Shown here: piece by piece, positions 39,362 through 50,685 of the stretch | Position numbering within the stretch: position 1 is the first letter of the stretch | How the letters are laid out: each line of letters begins with the position of its first letter | DNA from: Viola odorata | Taxonomy: Eukaryota; Streptophyta; Magnoliopsida; Malpighiales; Violaceae | Assembly: GCA_963691705.1 (NCBI GenBank) | Contig: OY829541.1 | Coordinates: forward strand, 54,607,931 to 54,671,930 | Reading direction: 5' to 3' | DNA length: 64,000 nucleotides | The notes under the pieces: generated by a model | Database searches by the model: none | Told to the model about the DNA's origin: nothing | The model's input: the letters and a program-made list of their open reading frames with translations, nothing else | Position numbers and translations under genes: made by a program

Positions 39362-40939
39362 ATCTGAAAGAACACAACATTTAATCAGCTCACTTTAATA
39401 AAACTTTATGAAAGCAATAAACTTAATGAATAACACATTTGAATAAATCAAAAGATTAATTATATGACATTGTGTTTAGTCTTTGGACTAAAAACACAAC
39501 TCACAGTTAATTAACCTGTCATAGTGTGAATTTTATAGCTTGATTTTGCCAAATATTTAACCTTCCTTTTGGCCGATCAAATACTCGCAATAAATCCCTT
39601 GATAGCTGTTGCTACTCGATTTTGGATTTTAAAATTTTCATTTGTCGCATTTCTGTTATCAATTTTCAAAAATCGCTCTTCCATTTATTTTCATCAATCT
39701 GATGTTTATTTTTACACTTAATGTCGTTTAAATTTTATTTTGTTTTGTACTTTTTCGCATTTTTATTATTTTTTTCCGTTCGAACCTGTATCGGTTCCCA
39801 AGTCAAATTCTCGGGACCAAGGGTCGAACAATTTCGCTCATTAGCTACTTTTCTTTTATTATTTTTCTAATTCACGCTATCTATTTGTGTTTCGTTCAAT
39901 TTTTGTTTTAAGCATTTTTTCTGTTTGAACTTTTATTACTTGCGAATAAATATTTTTTATCGAACTCTGTATTAAACTTTTTATCCCTTACTGTGTGCTA
40001 ATTAGTTTATTTTATTTTATCCTACATTTTAGCATTTTTGGTTCAAGTTATCCTAGGTGAAATTTGCCTGTACCGTCAGCTCGAACCATTAAATAAATAA
40101 TAAACCTTTTTCCTTCTCATATTTATCTCAACCGTTGGATTGGTTGACTCGCCAATAGTCAACCATCCAACGGCCATGCCTTTTTCAACCATCATCTTCC
40201 TCATTTTCTTTTCCTCTGCGCCAACATCGCCAACTCCCTCTTTTCTTTCCTTCACGCAATCGTCACATTAATTGCTCCTCTCTGCCCCTACATTTAGCTA
40301 GCCTTGTTACCTCCTCCCCCACTCCCATCACTCATCATCTCTCCATCTACTTCCTCTCAACTCATCCATCCCTCACTGCCAAATCTCCTCGAGCCTCACC
40401 CTCTCCATTTTCCAAGCCTACCTCTAACCATGATCATCATTATCTCTACTCCCTCATCCGGCTCAATCTCCATTTCCCCCCTATAAATACTCTCCTATTT
40501 TCTCAATCAAACAGAGAGGGGGACACCCCAAATCATCAATTATCCTCCCAATCTCAAACTTGCTCATTGCCAATTCCACCTCCTGCAAATTAATTCCACC
40601 TCCTGCAATTGACCCAATCAATTAAATCCCACTTCAATCTCCTGCAAAAAAATCAATTCCAATTCCAATCCTCCATCAAATTAATCAGTTCATCCCATCC
40701 ACCAAATTTCAAACCAAACACCCCAATTAAATAAAAAACACCAAATCCCACCGCCGCAATCAATCGGCCGTGCAAAAACACCCAATCCCTCAGCCCAATC
40801 AAACACCCAATCCCTCAGCCAATCCATACCACAAGCCACCGCCGCAGCCGCGCAATCAACCCAATCCACCCAGCCACGCCGCTGCAATCAGCCCTAATCC
40901 GCGCTGCCAACACCAAGCCGCACCGCCGCTGCCAACACC

Positions 40940-41290
40940 AAGCCGTACCGCTGTTGCCGAATCGCCCACCACGCCGTCGCAATCGGCCAAATCATCAACA
41001 ATCTCCATCAAATTCAAACCCAGCGGCCACCCGAATCGCCAAACCGATCATCACCCACAACACCGAATCACCCACCACGCCGCCGCAATCGGCCAAATCA
41101 TCAACAATTTCCATCAAATTCAAACCCAGCTGCACCAAATCATCACCATCAATCACCCACTTCCGCACCACATCATCAACAATTTCGGCCACCAATAACA
41201 AATTCAAACCCAGCGGCCACCCGAATCATCAAACCGATCATCACCCACAACACCGCATCACCAAGCCACCATCACCACCGCACCTCCGCC
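40940..41290 (+). repeat. Degenerate C-rich tandem repeat in the LTR
   Basis: Blocks such as GCAATCGGCCAAATCATCAA (at about 40979 and 41085) and CCCAGCGGCCACCCGAATC (at about 41020 and 41208) recur with changes in spacing. They create long open frames rich in Pro, His and Asn that are not genes. The region looks like partial, uneven duplication of a ~110-190-bp unit. Confidence 0.6.
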
Positions 41291-41649
41291 GCTGCGTTTT
41301 GTTGCTCCAAGAGCAGAGAAGAGAGTAGAAAAAGAAAAAGAACAGGGAAAAAAAAATAGAAAGGATAGAAAGAAAGGAAGAGGAGAGGAGCTTTGTTAAT
41401 GGAAGGAAAGAATGGGCCAAATTTTGGCCTTGGCCCAAATTGGATTTAAAAAAGAAGGGTGGGCTTGGCTTTGCCAAGCCCAAACGGGAAAGAAAGAAGG
41501 AGAAGTGGGCTTGGGCTGGTCATTTATTTTAATTAGTCATGGGCTTGGATGGAAATGAGAAGAGAAGATGAGCTGCCGTGGGCCCAATTCCTAGGCCCAG
41601 TGGGTCTGGTCCAAATTTACAAGACCATCGCATTTATTTTCCCCACGCT

Positions 41650-41950
41650 TGTACTGTTTATTTATTTTCACACTCGCACTTGCACTATTTAATTTTCGCA
41701 CATTTACTGTTTATTTAATTTTCGTATGCATGTACTGTTTATTTAATTTTCGTATGCATGTACTGTTTATTTAATTTTCGTATGTTTGTACTGTTTATTT
41801 ATTTTCGCACGTATGCTTGTACTGTTTATTTAATTTTCGTATGTTTGTACTATTTAATTATTTTCGTATGCTTGCATGTTTAATTATTTTCGTATGCTTG
41901 TATGCTTAATTATTATTTTCGTATGCCCTTACATTGTTTAATTATTCTGC
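41650..41950 (+). repeat. Minisatellite, ~28-bp unit
   Basis: About ten imperfect copies of a unit like ACTGTTTATTTAATTTTCGT plus ATGCATGT follow each other. The first copies are the most regular and the later ones drift in length (24-32 bp). It lies in the transcribed half of the LTR. Confidence 0.75.
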
Positions 41951-42649
41951 TTGCGCATAACTGTCGAAATAATTACTTCGCTTGCATATGATAATTTTGA
42001 TTTCGATTATTCGTATGCTTGTACTTTTTAATTAATTATTTTTGCATGCTTTTCAATGTTTAAATAAATGTACCACTCGTATTTAATCCCTAAAATTAAT
42101 TATTTCACTCGCAACAAGTTATTAAATATTTATCTACCTTTTTTTCCAAACTAATAATCTCGGCATTGTAGGGCAAATCAATCGATACCCTTCACAAGTA
42201 CGCTTCATGACCTCGGTCAAAAAGGGTATAATCGCCCGTACCCTTTATCAAGTAAACGTTTCTCACCCTTTTATTTAATCACGCTTTTTCGTATTTACGC
42301 TCGTATGCATAATTATTTAAATTGTTAAGATTTAATCTGTTGGGCATGATTGCTAAATTAGGACTTTTTATTTTTCAAACATGATTAAACACCTCTTTCT
42401 CCGGTAACCTTTTAGGGTGTGACTCGGGTGCCTAACACCTTCCCAAGTCCATAAATCGACCCCGAACCACTGTTCTCGGGTTCAGACCTTTCTCGCCTTA
42501 GTTTTTATTTTTTATGCCTGACAAATAGGTTCCCTAAACCTTAGAAAATAGGGTGGCGACTTCATTGCATTATGTGAAGCATCCATTTATGCTTAGCATC
42601 CGTCTCGAACCTTAAACTCATTTTCAACGAAAAATGGGGTGCGACAGTT

Positions 42650-42667
42650 TGGCGACTTCACTGGGGA
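42650..42667 (+). other. Primer binding site, tRNA-Arg type
   Basis: TGGCGACTTCACTGGGGA lies 3 bases after the LTR end. Ogre/Tat elements use TGGCGACTCxxCTGGGGA-type sites that pair with tRNA-Arg, so this supports the lineage call. Confidence 0.75.
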
Positions 42668-43139
42668 CTAATAGGGTCGAAGCCGGATTTTTTTAAGGTG
42701 TTTGTCTTTTTGTACTTGATTAATTATTTTTCATGTATTATCATTTGATTTTTTTTAATTATTTTTCATGTATTTATCCGCTTTGATAAATTGTTCATAC
42801 CTGATTTGTTGCTATGTGTTACTCGCTTTGATAAACTGTCATTGCATATGCATCTCATGCATAATCCCTATCGCCGGGCATCACCAAATAGGATTAGGTC
42901 GGTAGTAGTGAAGTCCTGGGGCCCACGCTCCGGTAAGCTTTCATGAACCCACACTCGGACTCGAACCCCAAAATGGATTGAGCACCCTGGATCCTTTTAT
43001 GATTCGGTAAACGCTCTCGTATCCATTTACTGAGGGACCACTTCTATGGTATCGTCCGGGAACCTTCCAGCCAGTTAGAAGTAGTAGATGTCACCCCAGC
43101 ATATGCATCATATTTAAATGCGTATGTTGTGACTGTGTT

Positions 43140-43800
43140 TCACTTTTTCCACACTTACAACTAATTTCGCAATTTTTCTACATTTACAATTGTTTTCCCA
43201 TGTTTACAAATTTTTCGTACATTCTTCTACATTTACAAATTTTTCCTCAAATTTTCTACATTTACAAAATTTTCCACAAATTTGTCTTGTTTACAAATTT
43301 TTCCATGATTCTTCCACATTTACAATTTTTTTCCGCAAACTTTCTACATTGGAAATCTTTTTCCGCCAACTTTCCACGTTGGGAACTGTTTCCGAAAAAT
43401 TTCCGTACTGGCAAATTTTTCCGTAAATTTGTCACATTTGCAAAATTTTCGCAATCTCTCCATATTTGCATATTTTTTTAATGTCTCGAGGTTTGCAAAA
43501 TTTTTCCACAATATCTACAAATTTTTCCGCAATTCTTTCACGTGTACAACTTTTTCCGCAACTTTCACACTTCCGATCTTTTTCCACAATTCTTCCACGT
43601 GTGGAAAATCTTTGCCACGTATGCAATATTTTTGCAATTTTTCTACGTGTGCAATTTCTCCACAAATTGCTCCACGGGCGCGAGTTTTTCTCGTAATTTT
43701 TCACATTGATAAAATTTTTCCAAAAATTTTTCCATGTGTAAAAATTTTTCAATTTTTCACATGCAAATTCTTTCACGTTTTTTCCATGTTTATAAGTTTG
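43140..43800 (+). repeat. Minisatellite of TTTxCAxATTTTTCCxxA type
   Basis: Some twenty imperfect units of about 28-33 bp, each built from TTTACAAATTTTTCC plus a variable TTCTACA-type part, lie between the primer site and gag. Later units change TTTACAA to GTGTACAA, GTTGGGAA or GTATGCAA while keeping the TTTTTCC core. The array makes false open frames on both strands rich in Phe, Ser and Thr or in Lys, Glu and Asn. Confidence 0.85.
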
Positions 43801-44603
43801 TCTCAATTATTTTTGTAATTCTCCATATTTGTGATTTTTTATGGTGTTATTGCTATTATCGTACTAACCCCTCTCATTTTCTCGCAGCATGGAGACCTTA
43901 GAACGAAAGATCACATATGTGTCAATTATAACCTAAGACTCATAATTGTTTCCTTTTTACTTTCAGGGGTCACAAAAGAAAATAAGTCATGGCTTCCGAA
44001 AAGCAAATCGCTCCCCGCGTGCTCCCCGTGACCAAATGTCAGGTGTGGAAAATTATCGAAAAGGTTCAGGCATTAGAAGCAAGGGTGGAGAAACTCAAAG
44101 AATACATTTAGGTAGCCATAGAAAGCACCACACCAGCCAAAAAAAGAACAAGATGAGGAATTCTATGGCAGTGGCAGGATCCTTCCGGTAGTTCCACGCT
44201 CACCTCAAGCGCTGTGATAAGACCAAGTCAAACACTCCAGATGACGCACCTCTCAATCCTCTACTGACTGAACCCACTCTCGATCTGGGAAAGCAGAAGA
44301 TCCATTCAGAATCCCAATATTTTTACCCATCTCGGGGCCATTCCATTCCATTCAAAGGGCCTAAACCGCCAAAAGTCCAGCCTGCTGGGGGCATCAGATT
44401 CAGCCGCATCTCTCTTATGGTAGCCTTTCTGACATGATAACCAAACAGAGAACCAGGTTGGGAAGCGATTTGTTGTTCCATGGCAGAAACAACACCTCAA
44501 AGGGCACTCCCTAGTAAAGAAGACGTTAGTCCGGTCTCCCGTCAGCTTAGCTACAAATGACCGTCTTCATTGCATATGCTGCAGCCTGCACAACGGATAC
44601 CAT

Positions 44604-44927
44604 GTGGCTCACCAAATAGACCAAGAAACTAAAATAACCTCCGAAATCATGGGCCAGTACCACCTTCCCCCCCTTCCTTTAGGGGTAATCTTCAAGCATC
44701 TTTGGACGGTTGGACAAATTGCACCAATCCCGGTCCAACCTCAACAACTTCCTTACCCAAAGTGGTATAATCCTGATGCTAGATGCATATACCATGCTGG
44801 AATTCGGGGCCAGATCATAGAAAACTTCTCTACTCTTAAAGGAAAGGTAGATCGCCTGATCAAGAGTGGACAAATTTCTTTTGAAGGACGCAATGTGATC
44901 GTCAACCCACCTCTTACTAGCTCTTGA
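44604..44927 (+). pseudogene. Ogre/Tat-type gag fragment
   Basis: The residues PLPLGVIFKHLWTVGQIAPI and PKWYNPDARCIYHAGIRGQI, followed by ENFSTLKGKVDRLIKSG, match the segment just before and through the zinc-finger-like CxYHxGxxGH...Nxx motif of Ogre/Tat gag. The expected C-x2-C order is altered (Cys and His remain, the last Cys is lost). The reading frame ends at 44927 with no pol after it. Confidence 0.7.
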
Positions 44928-45121
44928 ATGAACGCTCTCCTGGCATACAGTGGACCCGTTCTGCTTAATTTTTCGGTGGCGATACCTACAATATTTTTGT
45001 GCATTATTCGAGCCTACGACTATAAACTAGGGCGCTTCGTGGGAGGAGGCAACCCACACGTTCTTTTTAAATATTTCTATTTTTGTCAGTTTTAATTTTT
45101 AATTCATAACTTTGGGATATC

Positions 45122-45655
45122 CTTCCCTCTAGACTTCCTATTTAATTTCTCCTTTTATTTTAGGTGTAATAAGACATGCAAACTGGGGGGCAAGAAAGTA
45201 GAATAACAACCAGAAGAAGGCGTCAGGGAACCCCAAAGATTGAGCACATTTTTACTGGGGGCAAGGCATATGGAGCGGAAATTCGCTACAAAGAGTTCTT
45301 TACGTTCATCTTACCCTTGCCTTCAGATCATCGCTGAGGAGGGTGCAGAGGAATGCTCCTTATATCAACCCTTGAACAATCATCCTCATCTTACCCTTTC
45401 CCTCCAGACTTACTATTTAATTTCTCCTTTTATTTTAGGTGTAATAAGACATGCAAACTGGGGGGCAAGAAAGTAGAATAACAACCAGAAGAAGGCGTCA
45501 GGGAGCCCCAAAGATTGAGCACATTTTTACTGGGGGCAAGGCATATGGAGCGGAAATTCGCTACAAAGAGTTCTCTACGTTCATCTTACCCTTGCCTTCA
45601 GATCATCGCTGAGGAGGGTGCAGAGGAATGCTCCTTATATCAACCCTTGAACAAT
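45122..45655 (+). repeat. Tandem duplication, 275-bp period
   Basis: The sequence from about 45122 to 45390 is repeated almost exactly at about 45397-45655. Landmarks are ATGCAAACTGGGGGGCAAGA at 45176 and 45451 and GGCATATGGAGCGG at about 45266 and 45540. Only a few substitutions separate the copies, so the duplication is recent compared with the rest of this decayed region. Confidence 0.92.
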
Positions 45656-45660
45656 CCTCC

Positions 45661-46924
45661 TCAGGATATTTTACCATCAAGACATTACTGTCACCAAATG
45701 CCCTTTGCAGATCATTCCTCATCTTGGGGAAGAAACATAACGATGATGGATGCGTGTCCTTCAGGGACCCCAAATCAACCTACTTAATGCAGTCTTGTTC
45801 GGTACTACAATGACATTTACACCCTACATGACTTCAGATTGCAAATGCAGGATTCAACCGTGGTCAAATCCTTCATGTCTTGAATTTGACCGTCACAACC
45901 ATTTTCCGCGAGATGCCACGTGGTGATTGTCATGTGAAGATCAATCCCCTAATTGGTGGGCCACTAAATGTTGACTATAAGGGGAATTACACTCATCCGT
46001 AATCCCTTGCTGCAAAAGCTAAAGTGTTGGGTCTCCCCTGCAAAGAAACAACTAGTTAGATTCCCTAATGGCAATCTAAATCTCCAGATGACCATGGGTT
46101 CTCTTCTGTCACTCCCAATGTTGTTCAAGCCATGCTTCTTGAACAAATCAAATCAGCAACTGGCCATTCCCAGCATAGAAGATGTCTTCTCAAGAAGAGT
46201 AGTCAAGGAGCGAATCTGGAAAGATTTTAAAACGGTCACTGCAATGAGTTGGCTTCTTTGCAGAATATCTTGCGTCTGCAAACAACCAGTCTCAAGGTTC
46301 ATTTTGAACTCATCTTTCCTTGGCAATCTGACCAATTCCAAAAGCAATTTAGCTATTTCAAAGGCTGAATCCACATGAGAAGACTACGCATGCAATCCCG
46401 AGCAAGGAGTTATCATCTGATTATCCAGAAAACTGTCTAAGCTCAGAACACTAGTCAAGAACTTAATGGTCATTCATTCGAAATGCTGCGATTGGCTATG
46501 TTGATAGCATCCAGTTTGAATACAAAAGAGGTGGGATCAAAGGCACTAAGCCTATTCCGCACTAACAAGCCTGTTCGAGGGTGTAAGTTGCCAAAGCTTT
46601 TCTCTCCATCTGCCTCCTCAGGAAATTCTACCATCAAGACACTACTGCCGCCAAGTGCCTCTTGCAAGCAGGACCCTTTGACCTTACAGAAACATGACGA
46701 ATAGGTGTTCCCCTAGGGTCTCGATCAACATATTTAAATCGGTCATGTTCTGTGACATATGGACATTTACGCCCCGCCATGCTCCAAGCTACGGACTCAA
46801 ATTCAATCATGGTCAAATCTTTCATGTGTCGAATTTGATCTTGTTCCGAAGTAAACACCGACATCTCTCTTCCAAAGCAGTTGATCATGATCGAACGGGA
46901 ATTAATCCTTTCATGAGTGGGTAG
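45661..46924 (+). repeat. Pair of diverged direct repeats about 960 bp apart
   Basis: Segment 45661-45963 resembles 46619-46924. Both carry TACCATCAAGACA-TACTG, an ACATTTAC-CCC stretch, a TTCAA-C-TGGTCAAATC-TTCATGT stretch and an AATCC...GTGGG end in the same order, at roughly two-thirds identity by eye. The middle (45964-46618) is unique. The same block therefore duplicated long before the 275-bp tandem copy arose. Confidence 0.65.
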
Positions 46925-47589
46925 CTTCTTAGGGATGACTATTACCCATGATCGAATGACCTTTTCTTCATCATCACTTCGGGGAATGAATAAAAGCTTC
47001 CCTTTGTATCTCAGTCAAACTCACCAGCTTAGTGGTTCAAAGGGGTTGTCATCTCCTCAGCCATCACGATTCTAATGTCTAGCAAAAATCCAACGACGAC
47101 CAAATGAGCAGAAGCCTCAAGATAACATGTTGATCTCGTCATCACCTAAGAAGGTGCCACCAAGTTGAAACTTCAAAGCCAAACAAGATCGTGGGTATCA
47201 AAAACCATCATGAGCAGAATCAGAAGGCCTTGGGTCATTAACACTACATCACATTTTCAGTCCTCTATACCTGGGGGCAAGCAAATCGGATGAGAGAGCC
47301 TTCGAAGAAGCCATCTCATTTGTCCACCTCGCACCTTGATCATGACAAATATATATTATTAATTATTATTACTATGTCTCAATCAGTGTTTTTGGAACCA
47401 GACCGGACAGCGAACCGGAAATAGAAATTTCATGGTTCGACTGGGTTCAACCGGAAAAAATCGGATTGAACCATTGGATCATTTTAAACCGGACACACAT
47501 CGAACCGTTCAATTTTAGATAATTTAACCGGATTGAACAGGCTGGTTTTTAAATTCTAATGGGCTGACCCATGCCTGTAATGGGCCGGC

Positions 47590-49266
47590 TGATTGATGGT
47601 TTATTTTCAATGTTTTATCTTCTCTTTTATTATTAATTGAGATGATAATTATGCTACTTTGAGCTTGTTTCCTTCCTATTTTACTTTTCAGGCTTAATAA
47701 TCATTAATTGAGGAAAAGGGACGAAAAGCTTGAAGATCAGAGCCAAAAACAATCAATCAGTGTTGGAATTTTGATTTCAGCCTGCTGCCTTCCGAGTTTG
47801 GTCTCTTCTTCCCAGGGCCATTTCACCAATCTGCCGATTCCAGCTCTTCTCGAGGCCTTGACATGAAGCGACCTGTCAGAGTTCCAGCCTGGACAGCACT
47901 GAGCGTAATTTTGTATTTTATTTGTGAGTGCTGGTTCAGCCAGCATGGAACCTGGAGGACATGGGCACGAGTGTTACTGCCTGGATTCCCTTTTCCACCT
48001 TGCAGAATCACCAAGGGGACATCAATGGAAGAATGATAGAAACATTCCCCTTGTATTATTCAAAGAATATTCTCTCCAAAAGCGATGTAGTGCCCAACAC
48101 CAGCCTGGTATGGCAGCACATGCTGCAATTATTTTATGGTGAAGGCTGGACCTTTGAAGTCTATCAGAGGAGAAGAAGAATGGCTATTTAATAGAAGAAC
48201 GAAGCAAAAGAGGGGGAGGAAGAGAACAGTAGAGAGAAAATCAGCATTTTCCAACCTTTTTCCAGATTTTCCAGCACTCTTTGTAATTTCTGATTTGAAC
48301 TTCTTTTGTTTATTTTGATTATGTATTGTAACTAAACTCCAAGTTCCTGGTAGGGATCAAGAGGTTGGCTGGTATGTTGATTGTGAGACTTGTTTAAGCT
48401 TAATAGAAATGAATTTCATATTTTCAAACCTTCTTGTTTTAATTTTAAACTTGTCTTTATTAATTTTTGAGCTTGATCACCTTGAATTTAATTCGGGCAA
48501 GTGGAGTCAGTTCTCTTGTGATTAAATCACTCTTAGAGAACAGTAGTAGACGATTCAGCAGGGTATGAGGGGCATGTACTTGGTCTATGCTGAAAGAAGG
48601 AGTTGAATTAGGCGGTCATCCCATCCCAAGGCCTTGAGAAGGGCCGACCTAGGTGACAGCTGGGTCAAGTGCCAGACTAGACCAGACTTGTGGATGATGA
48701 AAGTACTCCCTTGTCTAGGAGAGGGACCTCACTGTTTTTAATCAATCTCTTGAGCTCTTCCTTAAGTATTCTGATCCCTTTGTCGAAGGCTCTGCATAGC
48801 CAAGCAAAGTGGCGGATCAAGAGTCTTAGGATGAGCTTAGGAAGATTAGGGTGTTTAAAATGAAGTGATTCTTTTAAATACTTTTGTAGCAGGTTGGGAA
48901 TCTAGTGTGAGCTGGTTCCACAACTTCTTCTATGAAAACCATTTCAAAAATGTATTTTGTCAATGATCAACAACTTACCAATGCCATCTCGCAATGATCT
49001 CTACCCGGAATATTTTCTCCACTGTAATTCTCTCCATTTTAAAGCTGTTTTTATTGTTTGCAACTGATCTTAAATCCACTGTATTTTCGTTTAATTGTTA
49101 TTTCACCCCAAAACTTGGTTTCTTTTGCTTGGTTATTTGCAGGAACTACAAGAATTAGACGAGCTTGTCCTTGTGGGATCGATCCTCTCACCACTATCTG
49201 CATTAATTTGTAGCATAACACTGAGTTGTATTTTATTTATTTTATGAACGGATTCGATACCCGTCA
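47590..49266 (+). mobile_element. 5' LTR of the complete Athila-like element
   Basis: It starts TGATTGATGG and ends ACCCGTCA. A TATA-like box (TATTTAATA, 48185-48193) marks the promoter about 600 bp in. The region near 49160-49240 holds the family string ggatcgatcctctcaccac. Confidence 0.96.
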
Positions 49267-49271
49267 TAAAT

Positions 49272-49289
49272 TGGCGCCGTTGCCGGGGA
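49272..49289 (+). other. Primer binding site (tRNA-Asp type)
   Basis: TGGCGCCGTTGCCGGGGA lies five bases after the LTR, the same as in element A (5554-5571). Confidence 0.93.
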
Positions 49290-49320
49290 CAACGTGTTCT
49301 AATTTTTGATTTTCTTGTTC

Positions 49321-50685
49321 ATGACCAGGTCATCTAGTTCACAACCACTACCTTACATTCCAGAGATTTCCAGAACAGAAACAACGATCAGAATATCAAA
49401 ACGAAAATTCAGTGAATTTACCTTGTCCGGATCAGATTCAGAAGCAGAGGTCAGCTCATCCCGAGACCTCGGGACGGATCAACCAGAATCTGACGTTGAA
49501 CCTGAACCAGAGATGGCCAATCCACCTGAACCTACCCTTCGAGAGCTCAATCAAGGAGCTGAACAGGAGTCTTTCCTGTGTATTAACTACCGTCCAGTAC
49601 CTAATGACTGGGCCGTGAAGTCAAATGTCATGCACAACCTCAGCAAATTCAGAGGACATGCATCCGAAAATCCTTACAAGCACCTCCAGAAATTTCAATT
49701 CGAATGTGATGCACTTAAACCCACTGGAGTGAGCCTTGAACGAGCTAAATTGAGAGCTTTCCCATGGTCTTTAGAGGACTCAGCAAAGAACTGGTTTTTC
49801 AGTCTTCCACACAACTCCATCAACACTTGGGCTGAAATGGCTGCCACTTTTCTCAAGAAATATTGGTCAGCCACCAAAGCAGGAGCAGCTAGGAAGAGTC
49901 TTGTTGCTATTCAGCAGCAAGGAGATGAGTCTTTTGGCGAATACCATCAGAGGTTTAAAGACCTCCAAGAGGTCTGTCCTACCCATGGCGTGGCAGAGCA
50001 ATCACTCATACAATATTTCTATGATGGGATGTGTATTAAGGATAAAGAGAAGCTCGATTCTGCTGCTGGAGGAGCATTGTTGGACTTGACACCAAGTCGA
50101 GCAAGGGTCCTTATTCAAACTTTGGCGGATAATTGCCAACAAAACGGAACCTATGACCGTACCTCTACTGCTCATAACTTGAACGTGGCTGCCCTTGAGA
50201 GACACATGGAAGAAGTATCTAGTTTTTTGAAAAATTTCCCAGCTATCATAGCTCAAATTCAGCAAATTCCACCTCAGCAAGTTATACCTTGTGGAGTTTG
50301 TTGTCAAATAGGGCATATGACACACGATTGTTCGCTCGTTGCAGACCCTACTGAGCAAGTCAATTCCGCCATACCACAGCAAGGAAATTCATACTCCAAC
50401 ACCAGTAACCAAGGATGGAAAAACTACCCTCACTATGGGTGGGGACCAAATCAGCAACAACCTCCATTTGAGTGGAGGAATTTCAAGTCTAGACCTCAAC
50501 AAAACCAGCAAAACTACCAAACAAATCAGACCCCAGCTCAACCGCAACAACTACAGTTGCCAGCACCTCAACAACCATTGCAACTTACTGCACCACCTCC
50601 ACCACCACTTGAAGAAACACTAAAACAAATCCTTCAACCATTTATACAAACTACCCAAGGAGCGATAGCTGACCTCCAAAAATAG
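49321..50685 (+). CDS. Athila-like Gag
   Basis: This 454-aa capsid/nucleocapsid protein starts at the Met of MTRSSSSQPLPYIP, the position conserved with element A; a leading open stretch from 49306 lacks ATG. A Ser/Glu-rich head is followed by the Retrotrans_gag core (KHLQKFQFECDALKPTGVSL, LRAFPWSLEDSAKNWFFSLP, WAEMAATFLKKYW, LIQYFYDGM). Near residue 325 is a CX2CX4HX4C zinc knuckle (CGVCCQIGHMTHDC). The C-terminal third is Gln/Pro/Asn-rich. It ends at TAG (50683-50685), immediately followed by ATG in the same frame. At the matching place element A has a Gln codon, so the stop looks like a recent C-to-T change rather than a family feature. Confidence 0.93.
   Translation: MTRSSSSQPLPYIPEISRTETTIRISKRKFSEFTLSGSDSEAEVSSSRDLGTDQPESDVEPEPEMANPPEPTLRELNQGAEQESFLCINYRPVPNDWAVKSNVMHNLSKFRGHASENPYKHLQKFQFECDALKPTGVSLERAKLRAFPWSLEDSAKNWFFSLPHNSINTWAEMAATFLKKYWSATKAGAARKSLVAIQQQGDESFGEYHQRFKDLQEVCPTHGVAEQSLIQYFYDGMCIKDKEKLDSAAGGALLDLTPSRARVLIQTLADNCQQNGTYDRTSTAHNLNVAALERHMEEVSSFLKNFPAIIAQIQQIPPQQVIPCGVCCQIGHMTHDCSLVADPTEQVNSAIPQQGNSYSNTSNQGWKNYPHYGWGPNQQQPPFEWRNFKSRPQQNQQNYQTNQTPAQPQQLQLPAPQQPLQLTAPPPPPLEETLKQILQPFIQTTQGAIADLQK

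Larger units (their letters stand above)
39607..42646 (+). mobile_element. LTR of an Ogre/Tat-like element
   Basis: The 3' edge is firm. The sequence gggtgcgaca ends at 42646, followed by a tRNA-Arg-like primer site. The start at 39607 (TGTTGCTACT) is chosen because it forms a near-inverted match to the 3' end (TGTCGCACCC on the other strand); it is less certain. The ~3.0-kb length fits the very long LTRs of the Ogre/Tat lineage. A TATA box (CTATAAATACT near 40482) lies about 875 bp in. Downstream are a C-rich repeat zone (40.7-41.3 kb), a minisatellite (41.65-41.95 kb) and the typical AAGCCGGA-containing leader after the primer site. Confidence 0.62.
42647..47375 (+). mobile_element. Decayed internal region of the Ogre/Tat-like element
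   Basis: This starts with the primer site and the leader typical of Ogre/Tat elements and contains one recognisable gag piece (44604-44927). The string CTGGGGGCAAG, common in this lineage, recurs near 45522 and 47270. No protease, RT, RNase H or integrase is readable in any frame. Instead there are minisatellite and duplicated blocks (43.1-43.8, 45.1-45.7, 45.7/46.6 kb). Either pol was deleted or this is a non-autonomous derivative. The second LTR is not found within the window. Confidence 0.6.

Noticed and set aside
40304..41328. Pro/His/Asn-rich open frames in the Ogre-like LTR
   Set aside because: Low-complexity frames produced by a C-rich DNA repeat; no domain, and they differ between repeat copies.
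43190..43818. Several long overlapping frames on both strands
   Set aside because: All are produced by the ~30-bp minisatellite; no frame is favoured.
47737..48318. Short open frames repeated at 47.8 and 56.4 kb
   Set aside because: They lie inside the two LTRs of the Athila-like element, which explains their duplication; they are not genes.
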